Source: Thalassolituus sp. UBA674 (GTDB lineage: Bacteria; Pseudomonadota; Gammaproteobacteria; Pseudomonadales; Oceanobacteraceae). Taken from it: a stretch of 64,000 nucleotides of DNA. Below, in pieces: positions 8,791 through 17,038 of this stretch. Where the stretch lies: positions 77,799 through 141,798 of the forward strand of contig DBNK01000004.1 in assembly GCA_002298335.1 (NCBI GenBank), read 5' to 3'. Made by a program: the position numbers and the translations under genes. Every line of letters starts with the position of its first letter. Position 1 is the stretch's first letter. Below the pieces are notes generated by a model that had not been told where the DNA came from, did not search any database, and saw only the letters and a program-made list of their open reading frames with translations.

Positions 8791-10269
8791 TCAGTAACCG
8801 GGCGGCGGGGTGAAGCCTCCGAAGGTCTCTTCCAGCAATCCGGCGAAATGTATGGTTTTCAGATCCTCATTAGCGGCACCGACGATCTGAATGTTCACCG
8901 GCAGACCGGCATCGGTTTTGCCCACAGGTGCACTGGTTGCAGGCAGGCCGGTCAGTGTCGCCGGAGCAACCCACATGAACATATCCGTGTAGGGCCTGGG
9001 CTCACCGTTGATGCGGATTTTACGCGCCGGAACCGCGGGCTTCTGCTGATGTTCAAACGCCGTCGACATAGTCACCGGCATCAGCACCAGATCGTAACTA
9101 TCGAACACCGCCTGAAAGCGCGTATTCAAGCGCTGACGGGCCTCATCCAGGCGGATCCACTGCGCATGCTCCTGACCAACCCCGAGCAAAACTTTTTCCG
9201 AATCTTTGCCGGTATTCACAAAAGGACGCAATAACACCGCCAGTTTGCCCATCAGAGACGCAATGCGGCGCTGAATGCGTGGCATTCCCGGAGACAGCAC
9301 TGAGCCCAGCAACTGCATATATACAGGGTAGAAACTGCTCAGACTCAGATCATCCGGAGCGCCTTCTGTTACCTGCGCTCCCTGTGCCTTAAGACTCTCC
9401 GCCAGATTGCGGTACACCTTCAGCAGGCTGTCATCCACCGGGCAGTCCGGATCTTTGGTCCACAGCAGAACCTTATAATCCGCCAGCGTCTGTTTTTCCG
9501 GGGCTGGCAGCCTCAGTGACCAGCCCGGGCCCATGTCCGGCAGTGGCCCGGCAAGAATCTGCATCAGGGTCGCCAGATCGTCCGCGGAGCGTGCCAGCGG
9601 GCCAGTCACAGCCATATCCGGTTCGCGTAGCATGCCCGGAGGTCCGGGAATATGACCACGCATGGTGGTAATGCCATAGGTTGGCTTGTGGCCGTAAAGC
9701 CCGCAGAAGGACGCCGGAGTACGGATCGAGCCGGCCAGATCAGAGCCCAGTTCCACCGGTGTCAAACCCGCCGCCAAGGCTGCTGCTGCACCTCCGGACG
9801 ATCCACCCGGAGTACGCGTGGTATCCCAGGGGTTGTTGGTCGTGCCATAAATTTTGTTGTACGACTGGATGTCACTGGCCAATAGCGGGACATTGGTTTT
9901 CCCCATCACGATGGCACCGGCCCGGATCAGCTGCTCTACCGCCGCGGCATTGGCCGATGGCATGTGCTTCTCATAATAGGGCTCACCCGCAGTGCAGGGC
10001 ATTCCCACCACTTCAAAGGTGTCTTTGATGGTCATGGGAATGCCATGCAGAGGTCCGCTCAGCTCGCCCCTTGAGCGGGCTTCGTCGGCGGCATCCGCCT
10101 GCTTAAGCGCTGATTCAAAATCGGTGGCGACTACCGCATTCAGAGCAGGATTCAGAGCTGTGATACGGTCACGGAAATATTCGACCAGACCACGACTGGT
10201 TACTTCCCCCTGGTCGAGTGCCGCCCGCAACCCCGCTAATGTGCTGTATGACCATGATGCTGACAAACG
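8791..10269 (-). CDS. Amidase signature family enzyme
   Basis: Serine amidohydrolase of the amidase signature family, cleaving an unknown amide. I place the start at TTG 10269, giving 492 residues. AAGGAG sits six bases before it, whereas the upstream GTG/ATG extension to 10359 has no ribosome site, would read through a 9-bp stem-loop and adds 30 unlike residues. With this numbering Lys81 (TIKD), the GGSSGG glycine-serine loop (154-159) and Ser180 (GSDLAGS) form the Ser-cisSer-Lys triad. It is not GatA: there is no gatB or gatC nearby and the C-terminal half differs. It follows the DUF2589 cassette in the same direction but is separated by the hairpin, so shared function is doubtful. Confidence 0.88.
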   Translation of the reverse strand, partial: RLSASWSYSTLAGLRAALDQGEVTSRGLVEYFRDRITALNPALNAVVATDFESALKQADAADEARSRGELSGPLHGIPMTIKDTFEVVGMPCTAGEPYYEKHMPSANAAAVEQLIRAGAIVMGKTNVPLLASDIQSYNKIYGTTNNPWDTTRTPGGSSGGAAAALAAGLTPVELGSDLAGSIRTPASFCGLYGHKPTYGITTMRGHIPGPPGMLREPDMAVTGPLARSADDLATLMQILAGPLPDMGPGWSLRLPAPEKQTLADYKVLLWTKDPDCPVDDSLLKVYRNLAESLKAQGAQVTEGAPDDLSLSSFYPVYMQLLGSVLSPGMPRIQRRIASLMGKLAVLLRPFVNTGKDSEKVLLGVGQEHAQWIRLDEARQRLNTRFQAVFDSYDLVLMPVTMSTAFEHQQKPAVPARKIRINGEPRPYTDMFMWVAPATLTGLPATSAPVGKTDAGLPVNIQIVGAANEDLKTIHFAGLLEETFGGFTPPPGY

Positions 10270-10344
10270 TTTCTCCTTCTTCTTATCCCGCAACGTCGTT
10301 GCAAGAGTAACCGACGACACCGCATCAGCCAATCGGAGAATGTT

Positions 10345-10369
10345 TCTGCCCGGCTCCAACCCGGGCAGA
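10345..10369 (-). terminator. Stem-loop after the small-gene cassette
   Basis: TCTGCCCGG (10345-10353) and CCGGGCAGA (10361-10369) form a perfect 9-bp stem with a 7-base loop, starting 13 bases beyond the stop of the last cassette gene. There is no T-run, so it may slow or process transcript rather than fully terminate. It marks the boundary between the cassette and the amidase. Confidence 0.45.
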
Positions 10370-10381
10370 GCCTTGGGGACG

Positions 10382-10609
10382 TCAGATCTCTTTGGTGTTC
10401 ATACCACCCGGGACACCCTGATTGCTGCGGTAGGTTCCTTCATCCACTTCACTTTCATCGATGCCATTGGTCTGCGCATAATCGTCAATCGCATCCTGTG
10501 TAAAGCGGCCGGACTCGGCGTGAGAGGGGTGACTGCCCGACTGTTTACGGTAATAAGTGATCTTTGTGAGGATTCCTGATGACATACTCTGAGTCATATA
10601 TTTGGCCAT
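10382..10609 (-). CDS. Small hydrophilic protein of unknown function
   Basis: 75 residues, polar and Ser/Gly/Asp-rich, with no signal peptide or membrane segment. I recognise no domain. The start MAKYMTQ is well supported by GAGGAG seven bases before the ATG. It is the last of four same-strand genes with strong ribosome sites and is 11 bp from the zinc-ribbon gene, so it is almost certainly in the same operon. The middle (about 33-60) is acidic, ESGRFTQDAIDDYAQT and then DESEVDEG, and the end is Gly/Asn-rich. Function unknown. Confidence 0.6.
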   Translation of the reverse strand: MAKYMTQSMSSGILTKITYYRKQSGSHPSHAESGRFTQDAIDDYAQTNGIDESEVDEGTYRSNQGVPGGMNTKEI

Positions 10610-10620
10610 GTGAGCTCTCC

Positions 10621-10845
10621 TCAGCCTTTACCGATTGCTTTTTGGGCTGCCTGTCCGACCTCTCCCGTACGCGCCTTAAGTCTGCTGAACTCCGTCATCG
10701 CCGACTGCACCGTCCGGTGACTGCCCGAAGCCAGGGAAATGCAGGAACCACAGTTCGCGCAGGTAAAGCTGTGCCCGGCCAGCAACAGCTCCGTGTTCAA
10801 TGCAAGGCTGCCTCCACAAAGGGGGCACTGAATTTGGCTTTGCAT
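10621..10845 (-). CDS. Small zinc-ribbon protein
   Basis: 74 residues from ATG 10845, chosen because GGAG lies six bases upstream; the frame is open for 12 more codons to 10881 without a ribosome site. The sequence has CPLCGG near residue 8 and CANCGS near residue 28, a four-cysteine zinc ribbon of rubredoxin-like spacing. A helical, charged tail ends in KAIGKG. Such modules bind nucleic acid or act as a structural partner; which applies here is unknown. It lies between the larger DUF2589 gene and the 75-residue gene, in the same direction. Confidence 0.65.
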   Translation of the reverse strand: MQSQIQCPLCGGSLALNTELLLAGHSFTCANCGSCISLASGSHRTVQSAMTEFSRLKARTGEVGQAAQKAIGKG

Positions 10846-10942
10846 AATGATCTCCGTATTATGGTCTGTGATGTCCGGCACTGATCCTGCCGGACATCAC
10901 GGGTTGGTTGTTCCGATGTGTGTGGCAATATACCCGGGCCGG

Positions 10943-11635
10943 TTACGACTGGGTTCCGCCCACCGTAACCGGGCTTATGTTGCTGGTATAAGCCTGAATG
11001 ATCGTAGTAACCCCCTCTGGCAGAGGCAGCTGGCCCGCCGTAACACTGACGGTGTATTTGGCATTGTTACTTTTCTGATAAGTCGCCTTATTGGAGCTGC
11101 TGCTGGAGCTGTCGTGGCTGACACTGCCCTTCACCTCAACAGACCAGAATCCTTCGCCGATTTTGGCGTCAAAACTCCCCTGTTCATGCGACGATGAGGA
11201 AGACTGCTGAGACGATTCGTCGGAGTAACTCGACTTCACCTCCATATCAAAGCCCACCTGAACATCCGTCACAGCCAGCGAATTGAGCGGAATCAACGTC
11301 AGCAAGGGTAATTCAAAGGTTGTCTGCAAAGGCTCAACAGTGACCTTACCCGGCTTGCCACCCTCTCCCGGCGTTTCGTCAATCAGCCCCCGGGTCAACT
11401 GCATAGTGACCATAATGGGCGTCAGAGTGGTTTTCCCGTCTTTATCTTTGCCTTCCGGCTGCGTCGAATTAAAGCAGGTATTCAGCAGAAACTTCGTCTG
11501 AGTAATGGCCATCATGCTGTTTGCCTGAGCAGCAGCATTGAGAGGACCACCAATCAGCGAACGCATTGGCAGACCACTGAATTGCTGAGCCATCGACACA
11601 AGTGCCGGACCGGTATTTACACTGGAATCAGTCAT
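10943..11635 (-). CDS. DUF2589-type protein, larger paralogue
   Basis: 230 residues; the start is fixed by AAGGAG seven bases before ATG 11635. The N-terminal phrase LVSMAQQFSGLPMRSLIGGPL and the central LPLLTLIPLNSLAVTDVQVGF match what I remember of the DUF2589 family, whose function is unknown. A very serine-rich linker (about 140-185) separates two beta-rich parts, the second starting FWSVEVKGSVSHDSSS. There is no signal peptide. The next gene upstream encodes a shorter protein with the same core pattern (PL-L-P--S----V-F---EV), so the two are probably paralogues working together. In the cassette it is followed by a zinc ribbon and a small acidic protein. Confidence 0.8.
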   Translation of the reverse strand: MTDSSVNTGPALVSMAQQFSGLPMRSLIGGPLNAAAQANSMMAITQTKFLLNTCFNSTQPEGKDKDGKTTLTPIMVTMQLTRGLIDETPGEGGKPGKVTVEPLQTTFELPLLTLIPLNSLAVTDVQVGFDMEVKSSYSDESSQQSSSSSHEQGSFDAKIGEGFWSVEVKGSVSHDSSSSSSNKATYQKSNNAKYTVSVTAGQLPLPEGVTTIIQAYTSNISPVTVGGTQS

Positions 11636-11683
11636 CTTTCTTCTCCTTGATAGAATTAAAGGTCAAACATACTGAAGCTATCC

Positions 11684-12175
11684 CTATCCGGGGATCTGAG
11701 CTCTCAGTACCCGGTTATAGCCCTCAATGAGACGTTGAAGACCGTCAGGGGTCTCATCCCCTGTAAGCTTGATTTCCAATTCAGCGACATGAGTTTCAGG
11801 GGCTTCCTTACCGAATAAACCCGTGCTTTTTTTCTTGCCGGATGGAAATGAAATATTCAGTCCACCGTCGGCATCATGTGACACCTCCAGAGCCGAGCGG
11901 AAGGTCACTTCTTTAATTCGCGAGCTCACGACAGGAACCAGACTGATCAGGGGCACATCCACCAACAGGGTTTCAATGCCCTTACTGGTTTCACGTGGAT
12001 ATTCCATAGTGACGTAGTTAGGTCTCAGAACAGATTTACCGGCGTTATCGCTGTGTTCCTCACCAGTTTCAGTGAAAAAACGCTGCAGAAACTGGCCCGA
12101 CTGATCCTGCAGCCCCTGGTTCGCACTGGTAACTGCCTGCTGTATAGCTCCGACCAATGATTCGAGACGTATCAT
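11684..12175 (-). CDS. DUF2589-like protein, smaller paralogue
   Basis: 163 residues from ATG 12175, preceded by GGAG at a 9-base spacing; the frame is open to 12241 but that extension has no ribosome site. The N-terminus MIRLESLVGAIQQAV is an amphipathic helix. The core VPLISLVPVVSSRIKEVTF matches the equivalent core of the neighbouring 230-residue protein. A basic GKKKS segment (about 110) and a C-terminal helix ending YNRVLRAQIPG follow. It is the first gene of the cassette, 48 bp before the larger paralogue. Soluble, no export signal. Function unknown; a hetero-oligomer with its neighbour is a reasonable guess. Confidence 0.75.
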   Translation of the reverse strand: MIRLESLVGAIQQAVTSANQGLQDQSGQFLQRFFTETGEEHSDNAGKSVLRPNYVTMEYPRETSKGIETLLVDVPLISLVPVVSSRIKEVTFRSALEVSHDADGGLNISFPSGKKKSTGLFGKEAPETHVAELEIKLTGDETPDGLQRLIEGYNRVLRAQIPG

Positions 12176-12304
12176 GGTATATTTCTCCGTTCCGGGTGTT
12201 GTGATGCGGACGATGGTCTGCTGAACTGCATGGGCAGCCATATCCCGCGTCAGGTCTGTATTTCCGGGCCTTGTGACCGGTTTATTTAATCAACGCAATC
12301 TGTC

Positions 12305-12398
12305 TTATCTGTTTTTCAAAATCCGTTTAAACACTGAAAATCTCCGGATAAGCAGAAATATCATCCAGGCTGAAAAACAGATTTTTTAAAACGGATAA
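12305..12398. repeat. Imperfect 24-bp inverted repeat, likely cassette control region
   Basis: TTATCTGTTTTTCAAAATCC-GTTT (12305-12328) matches the reverse complement of 12375-12398 at 20 of 24 positions by my alignment. The centre lies about 175 bp upstream of the first cassette ATG. It may be a pair of regulator half-sites or a cruciform. Confidence 0.4.
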
Positions 12399-12821
12399 TT
12401 CAGTTTTTTCAGAAACCTGAAAACTGTCCATAGTCATCATTTCCATATCCGGCATTCCGTTCTCAGGTTCAGCCAGATACCGTGGAGAATCACACTAGGC
12501 GCGGTCATCCTGCTTAACAAATCAGATTCAGAATCCCCAGTATGCTCAAATGGAATTCGTTGTTTTATTGACCAGGCAACCCGAAAAAGAGTTATTAAAA
12601 TGACAGACAATAAGAAGATAAAGGCAAGAGAATGCAGATTTTATGACACCTGAGTGCGTCAAAAAAATAATAACTCATGATATCCGGCCAGATATGATTT
12701 TCAGAATGTCATACTGAGGAACCGGCAACGGTTAATTCAACACCGTCGCACTCAATAAAAAGTCTGATTCTGTCTGACCCCCGGGAAATAACCTGTATCA
12801 ACTGTCAGAAGAAATGGCGGA

Positions 12822-12855
12822 CACAAAAAAAGGCGCCGCAGCGCCTTTTTTTGTG
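12822..12855 (-). terminator. Intrinsic terminator of argG
   Basis: GGCGC (12832-12836) pairs with GCGCC (12841-12845) around a 4-base loop, and flanking A and T runs lengthen the stem. It lies 18 bp past the argG stop. Confidence 0.9.
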
Positions 12856-12872
12856 CCTGAAAGTGCCGGACC

Positions 12873-14093
12873 TCAATCTAGGAATGAACGACCTTTCTTG
12901 GCAGCAGTACGCAGACGCAGGGCGTTGAGCTTGATAAAGCCTGCCGCATCTTTCTGGTCGTAGGCACCAGCATCATCTTCAAAGGTCGCGATTTTCTCGT
13001 CGAACAGAGAATCGTCAGACTGACGGCCAACCACAATCACGTTGCCTTTATAGAGCTTCACGCGCACGTCACCGTTCACCACAGACTGAGTCTCGTCGAT
13101 GGCAGCCTGCAGCATCTTACGCTCAGGAGACCACCAGTAGCCGTTGTAGATCAGCTTGGCGTAACGTGGCATCAGTTCATCTTTCAGATGCATGGCTTCA
13201 CGGTCCAGAGTAATGGACTCGATAGCACGGTGTGCTTTCAGCAGCACGGTACCGGCTGGGGTTTCATAACAGCCACGGGCTTTCATGCCGACGTAGCGGT
13301 TTTCAACGATGTCGACACGGCCAATACCGTAAGCACCCGCGGTCTTGTTCAGCTCTTCCATGATGGTGGCCGGAGACTTCTCAACACCATCGATGGCAAC
13401 CGGGTCGCCATTCTTAAAGCTGATGGTCAGATACTTGGCTTCGTCCGGCGCGTTTTCCGGAGACACAGACCACAGCCACATGTCTTCTTCCGGCTCATTC
13501 CATGGATCTTCCAGGATGTCGCCCTCATAAGAGATGTGCAGCAGGTTAGCGTCCATGGAGTAAGGAGACTTCTTACCGGCCTTCTTCTCAACCTTGATAC
13601 CGTGCTCGTCGCAGTAGGCCATCAGGGTTTCACGGGACGTCAGGTTCCATTCACGCCATGGCGCAATCACTTTCACACCCGGCTTGAGGGCGTAGGCACC
13701 CATTTCGAAACGCACCTGGTCGTTACCTTTACCGGTCGCACCGTGAGCAATGGCATCGGCGCCGGTTTCGTTGGCGATTTCAATCAGACGCTTGGCAATC
13801 AGCGGACGGGCAATAGAAGTACCCAGCAGGTACTCACCTTCATAAATGGTGTTGGCACGGAACATCGGGAAGACGAAGTCGCGGGCAAACTCTTCACGCA
13901 GGTCGTCGATATAGATTTCTTTGATGCCGAGCGCTTCAGCTTTGGCGCGCGCTGGTTCAACTTCTTCACCCTGGCCCAGGTCAGCGGTGAAAGTAACGAC
14001 TTCACAGTTGTATTCGGTTTGCAGCCATTTCGCGATTACCGAGGTATCAAGACCACCGGAATACGCCAGAACGACTTTCTTGATGTCTGACAT
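12873..14093 (-). CDS. argG: Argininosuccinate synthase
   Basis: Condenses citrulline and aspartate with ATP in arginine synthesis. The 406 residues start MSDIKKVVLAYSGGLDTSVI, with the PP-loop ATP motif SGGLDTS at 11-17. They continue with the family blocks GKGNDQVRFE and YSMDANLLHISYEGDILEDP. The ATG has GGAG at a 7-base spacing. A sigma-70 promoter lies at 14159-14187 and an intrinsic terminator follows the stop, so it is a single-gene unit. argG-motY-pyrC-rnt is the order found in Pseudomonas. Confidence 0.98.
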   Translation of the reverse strand: MSDIKKVVLAYSGGLDTSVIAKWLQTEYNCEVVTFTADLGQGEEVEPARAKAEALGIKEIYIDDLREEFARDFVFPMFRANTIYEGEYLLGTSIARPLIAKRLIEIANETGADAIAHGATGKGNDQVRFEMGAYALKPGVKVIAPWREWNLTSRETLMAYCDEHGIKVEKKAGKKSPYSMDANLLHISYEGDILEDPWNEPEEDMWLWSVSPENAPDEAKYLTISFKNGDPVAIDGVEKSPATIMEELNKTAGAYGIGRVDIVENRYVGMKARGCYETPAGTVLLKAHRAIESITLDREAMHLKDELMPRYAKLIYNGYWWSPERKMLQAAIDETQSVVNGDVRVKLYKGNVIVVGRQSDDSLFDEKIATFEDDAGAYDQKDAAGFIKLNALRLRTAAKKGRSFLD

Positions 14094-14158
14094 GGGTATG
14101 CTCCAGAGTACGGAAGACGGCCTGTCAGGCCACCCACCGGGAATTCAAAAGGGTGCAT

Positions 14159-14187
14159 ATTGTACAGATTGGAGACAATGTCGCCAA
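14159..14187 (-). promoter_or_regulatory. Sigma-70 promoter of argG
   Basis: On the minus strand TTGGCG (14187-14182), a 17-bp spacer and TACAAT (14164-14159): four of six and five of six matches. The leader would be about 60 bases. I see no clear ArgR box. Confidence 0.5.
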
Positions 14188-14203
14188 CCGCTGGGAAAGA
14201 GAC

Positions 14204-15157
14204 TCAGCGGTTGACGGTGGTGCGGCTGTCCTCAGACAGTTGTGCGGTCGGAAGTTTAAACAGCAGATCATCCGGGATCGGCATATCTTCTCGCATTTCC
14301 AGACGTATGGTGACACGGCGGTTTTCAGCCCGGCCTTCCGGCGTGCTGTTATCGGCCACCGGATAGCGGCTGCCGTGGAAGCGTGTGGTAATCATTTCCG
14401 GGTCTATACCCTTCAGAATCAGATAACGCTCTACGGCTTCGACCCGCTGTTTGGAGGTCTGGCGGTTGTCATAACGGCGGCCGATGTTGTCGCTATGACC
14501 ATCAAGATACACAGCAAAAATACGCGGGTCGTGGTTAATGTAGAACACCACCTGATCGAGCAGATCCGTGTCTTCTTTATCCAGTGACTCTTCACCGGTG
14601 CCGAATAACACGCGTGAGCGCCCTACCTGATCGTAATTCAGCGGTAACAGCTGCGAAATGCAGGCAACGTAGTCGGGGTAATAGTCTTTAAACTGCACAG
14701 CGGAGACCTGTACCTGCACCGAGCGGCCCTGATCGTACCAGGTCTCCTGTGCGATGGTGGGCCAGCGGCCTTCCAGCAATGCATGCAGAAACTGATTGGA
14801 GCGCCGTGCGTCCAGCTCAAGATTCGGTATCCCTGTGGTGACTTTAGCGTTGCCCAGTGGTTCGCTGCGGGCGGCTGGTTGCCAGGGCGCAGCCGCTATG
14901 CTGACCTGCGCATTGGAAGCCGCCATCATATTGCGGTCAGCCTCAAGTCGGAACAGCACAGGTTCACCGGCCTGCTGATAAAACACGGCTTTGCCGTAAC
15001 CAGGTATGGCCTGTTCAAAACGGCAGCCGAAGACACTGCCGCTGATGTCCCAGCGGGTGTTTTCCGGTCCACCGGCATACAGCAGAGAGGGCCCCGCACA
15101 GAGCGGGCTGCTGACGCCTGTCAGCAACAGGCTGACGAAAACAAATCTGTACAGCAT
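14204..15157 (-). CDS. motY: Sodium-type flagellar motor protein MotY
   Basis: Periplasmic T-ring component that helps anchor sodium-driven stators. A signal peptide (1-21, ending PLCAG) is followed by a MotY N-terminal beta domain (to about 160) and a C-terminal OmpA-type peptidoglycan-binding domain with VYLDGHSDNIGRRYDNRQTS and RAENRRVTIRLE. Length is 317 residues. The call over generic OmpA lipoproteins rests on the N-terminal half (no lipobox) and on the position between argG and pyrC-rnt, as in Pseudomonas. A strong sigma-28 promoter (15188-15214) precedes it, fitting late flagellar expression. It is divergent from pyrC. Confidence 0.9.
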   Translation of the reverse strand: MLYRFVFVSLLLTGVSSPLCAGPSLLYAGGPENTRWDISGSVFGCRFEQAIPGYGKAVFYQQAGEPVLFRLEADRNMMAASNAQVSIAAAPWQPAARSEPLGNAKVTTGIPNLELDARRSNQFLHALLEGRWPTIAQETWYDQGRSVQVQVSAVQFKDYYPDYVACISQLLPLNYDQVGRSRVLFGTGEESLDKEDTDLLDQVVFYINHDPRIFAVYLDGHSDNIGRRYDNRQTSKQRVEAVERYLILKGIDPEMITTRFHGSRYPVADNSTPEGRAENRRVTIRLEMREDMPIPDDLLFKLPTAQLSEDSRTTVNR

Positions 15158-15187
15158 CGGATGACGGTATCTGGTTATCTTCTCTGG

Positions 15188-15214
15188 GTATCGGCTGAAA
15201 CTGCAGAAAGTTGA
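15188..15214 (-). promoter_or_regulatory. Sigma-28 (FliA) promoter of motY
   Basis: On the minus strand TCAACTTT (15214-15207), an 11-bp spacer and GCCGATAC (15195-15188). Against the flagellar consensus TAAAGTTT-N11-GCCGATAA this is six of eight and seven of eight. The start would be near 15181, about 24 bases before the motY ATG. Confidence 0.7.
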
Positions 15215-15351
15215 ATGCGTATTCGTGGGTGGAACACGGTTTTTACCTGCTGCATGAGGTCCGGCTGCGCCAACAAAGCAAGCGCCGCCTGACCTGATAC
15301 GTTACAATCAGCGCCTGAAAATGAACGTCTGTATTTAAAGGTAGCCCATCG

Positions 15352-16389
15352 ATGACTGACCGTCTTACCATCACCCGCCCGGATGACTGGCATTTACACG
15401 TACGTGACGGCGAGGTTCTGCGCCATACCGTACCGGCCACCGCCCGGGTGATGCAGCGCGCCATCATCATGCCCAATCTGCAACCACCCGTAATGAATGC
15501 ACAACAGGCATTGGCCTACCGCGAACGGATTCTGGAGTGTGCTCCGCAAGGCAGTACCTTTGACCCGCTGATGGTGCTCTACCTGACCGACAACACCACA
15601 CCGGAAATGATCGCTGAGGCGGCAAAGACCGGGCGTATCCCCGCGGTTAAGCTGTACCCTGCGGGAGCGACCACTAACTCCGCGTCAGGTGTAACCGACC
15701 TCGGTAAGCTCGACGAACTGGCCGCTGCGCTGACCGAAAACAACATCCGCCTGCTGGTGCACGGTGAAGTCACGCACAGTGACATTGATATTTTTGACCG
15801 CGAAAAGCGCTTTCTGGATGACATCCTGTCGCCACTCGTGAGCCGCAATCCGGACCTGAAAATGGTGGTCGAACACATTACCACTGCCGATGCTGTCGCC
15901 TTTGTGAACAGCCAGAACGACAACGTCGCCGCTACCATCACAGTGCAGCATCTGGCGTTCAACCGGAACCACATGCTGGTTGGCGGTATCCGTCCGCATT
16001 ACTTCTGCCTGCCGGTGCTGAAACGCAACACCCACCAGCAGGCACTGCAGGGTGCCGTGGTGAGTGGCAGTAAGAAATTCTTCCTTGGCACCGACAGCGC
16101 GCCACACGCCAAGGGCGCCAAAGAAAACGCCTGCGGCTGTGCCGGGTGTTTCACCGCCTATGCCGCCATCGAACTCTACGCCGAAATTTTTGAAGACCTC
16201 GGCGCCCTGGATAAACTGGAAGGCTTCGCCAGCCATTACGGTCCGGACTTCTACAACCTGCCACGTAACAGCGACCAGATCACGCTGGTGAAAGAGAGCT
16301 GGCAGGCTCCGGCGGAAATGCCATTCGGCAAAGACGTCATCGTGCCGCTGCGAGCGGGTGAAACTCTGCGCTGGAAACTGGCTGACTGA
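15352..16389 (+). CDS. pyrC: Dihydroorotase
   Basis: Zinc enzyme that closes carbamoyl-aspartate to dihydroorotate in pyrimidine synthesis. The 345-residue type II enzyme has all the metal and catalytic residues: His14 and His16 (DWHLHVRDG), Lys100 (KLYPAGATTNS, the carboxylated lysine), His137, His175 and Asp248 (GTDSAPH). A short upstream region shared with motY must hold its promoter. rnt starts 4 bp after its stop codon, so the two are co-transcribed, as in Pseudomonas. Confidence 0.98.
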   Translation: MTDRLTITRPDDWHLHVRDGEVLRHTVPATARVMQRAIIMPNLQPPVMNAQQALAYRERILECAPQGSTFDPLMVLYLTDNTTPEMIAEAAKTGRIPAVKLYPAGATTNSASGVTDLGKLDELAAALTENNIRLLVHGEVTHSDIDIFDREKRFLDDILSPLVSRNPDLKMVVEHITTADAVAFVNSQNDNVAATITVQHLAFNRNHMLVGGIRPHYFCLPVLKRNTHQQALQGAVVSGSKKFFLGTDSAPHAKGAKENACGCAGCFTAYAAIELYAEIFEDLGALDKLEGFASHYGPDFYNLPRNSDQITLVKESWQAPAEMPFGKDVIVPLRAGETLRWKLAD

Positions 16390-16393
16390 GCTT

Positions 16394-17038
16394 ATGTCTG
16401 AATCTTCAAACCCCAAAACCCTGATGGCCAGCCGCTTCCGCGGCTTCCTCCCGGTCGTGGTCGACGTTGAAACCGGTGGTTTTAACGCCAGCACCGACGC
16501 TCTGCTGGAAATCGCCATGGTCCCCCTGCAGATGGACGAAGATGGCTGGCTCTACCCCGGCGATCTGATGAGTGCCAATATTCATCCGTTTGACGGGGCC
16601 AACCTCGAAAAGGAAGCCCTCGACTTCACCGGCATCGACCCCTTTGATCCGGACCGTGATGCCGAATCTGAAACCGATGCACTCACCAGCATGTTTCAGA
16701 GCATCCGCAAAGAGATCAAAAGCAGCGGCTGTAACCGCGCGGTACTGGTTGGCCATAACGCCCATTTTGATCACGGCTTCCTGCGCGAAGCGGTTGCCCG
16801 TAACGACATCAAACGTGACCCCTTCCATCCTTTCTCGTCATTTGATACCGCCTCCATCTGCGCGGTGGCGCTGGGTCAGACGGTACTGGCCAAAGCCTGC
16901 ATCACAGCCGGAATCGATTTTGATAACAGCTCAGCGCACAGCGCAGCGTACGATACGATGAAGACGGCGGAGCTGTTCTGTTATGTGATTAACCGGTACA
17001 AGGAACTGGGGGGTTGGCCCCTGCCGGGAGAGGATTAA
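16394..17038 (+). CDS. rnt: Ribonuclease T
   Basis: DEDDh 3'-5' exoribonuclease that trims tRNA and other stable RNAs. 214 residues from ATG 16394 (MSESSNPKTLMASRFRG); the frame is open to 16358 inside pyrC, but this ATG gives the family N-terminus. Exo motifs: VVVDVETGGF (Asp24, Glu26), GHNAHFDHGFL, and SAHSAAYDTMKTAELF with the general-base His and last Asp. It is the last gene of the pyrC unit. No terminator is visible; the repeat-rich spacer follows. Confidence 0.96.
   Translation: MSESSNPKTLMASRFRGFLPVVVDVETGGFNASTDALLEIAMVPLQMDEDGWLYPGDLMSANIHPFDGANLEKEALDFTGIDPFDPDRDAESETDALTSMFQSIRKEIKSSGCNRAVLVGHNAHFDHGFLREAVARNDIKRDPFHPFSSFDTASICAVALGQTVLAKACITAGIDFDNSSAHSAAYDTMKTAELFCYVINRYKELGGWPLPGED

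Larger units (their letters stand above)
12176..12872. other. AT-rich spacer upstream of the DUF2589 cassette
   Basis: Nearly 700 bp without a supportable gene, clearly AT-richer than its surroundings. It holds an imperfect 24-bp inverted repeat (12305-12328 with 12375-12398), a hairpin with a bulged stem (12401-12426) and the argG terminator at the far end. It should contain the cassette promoter. Tiny open frames, such as a 17-codon one near 12599, lack ribosome sites. Confidence 0.6.

Noticed and set aside
8791..10269. GatA subunit of the amidotransferase
   Set aside because: No gatB or gatC nearby, and the C-terminal half does not match GatA.
13188..14090. 300-codon open frame antisense to argG
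   Set aside because: Shadow of a highly conserved gene of biased codon use.
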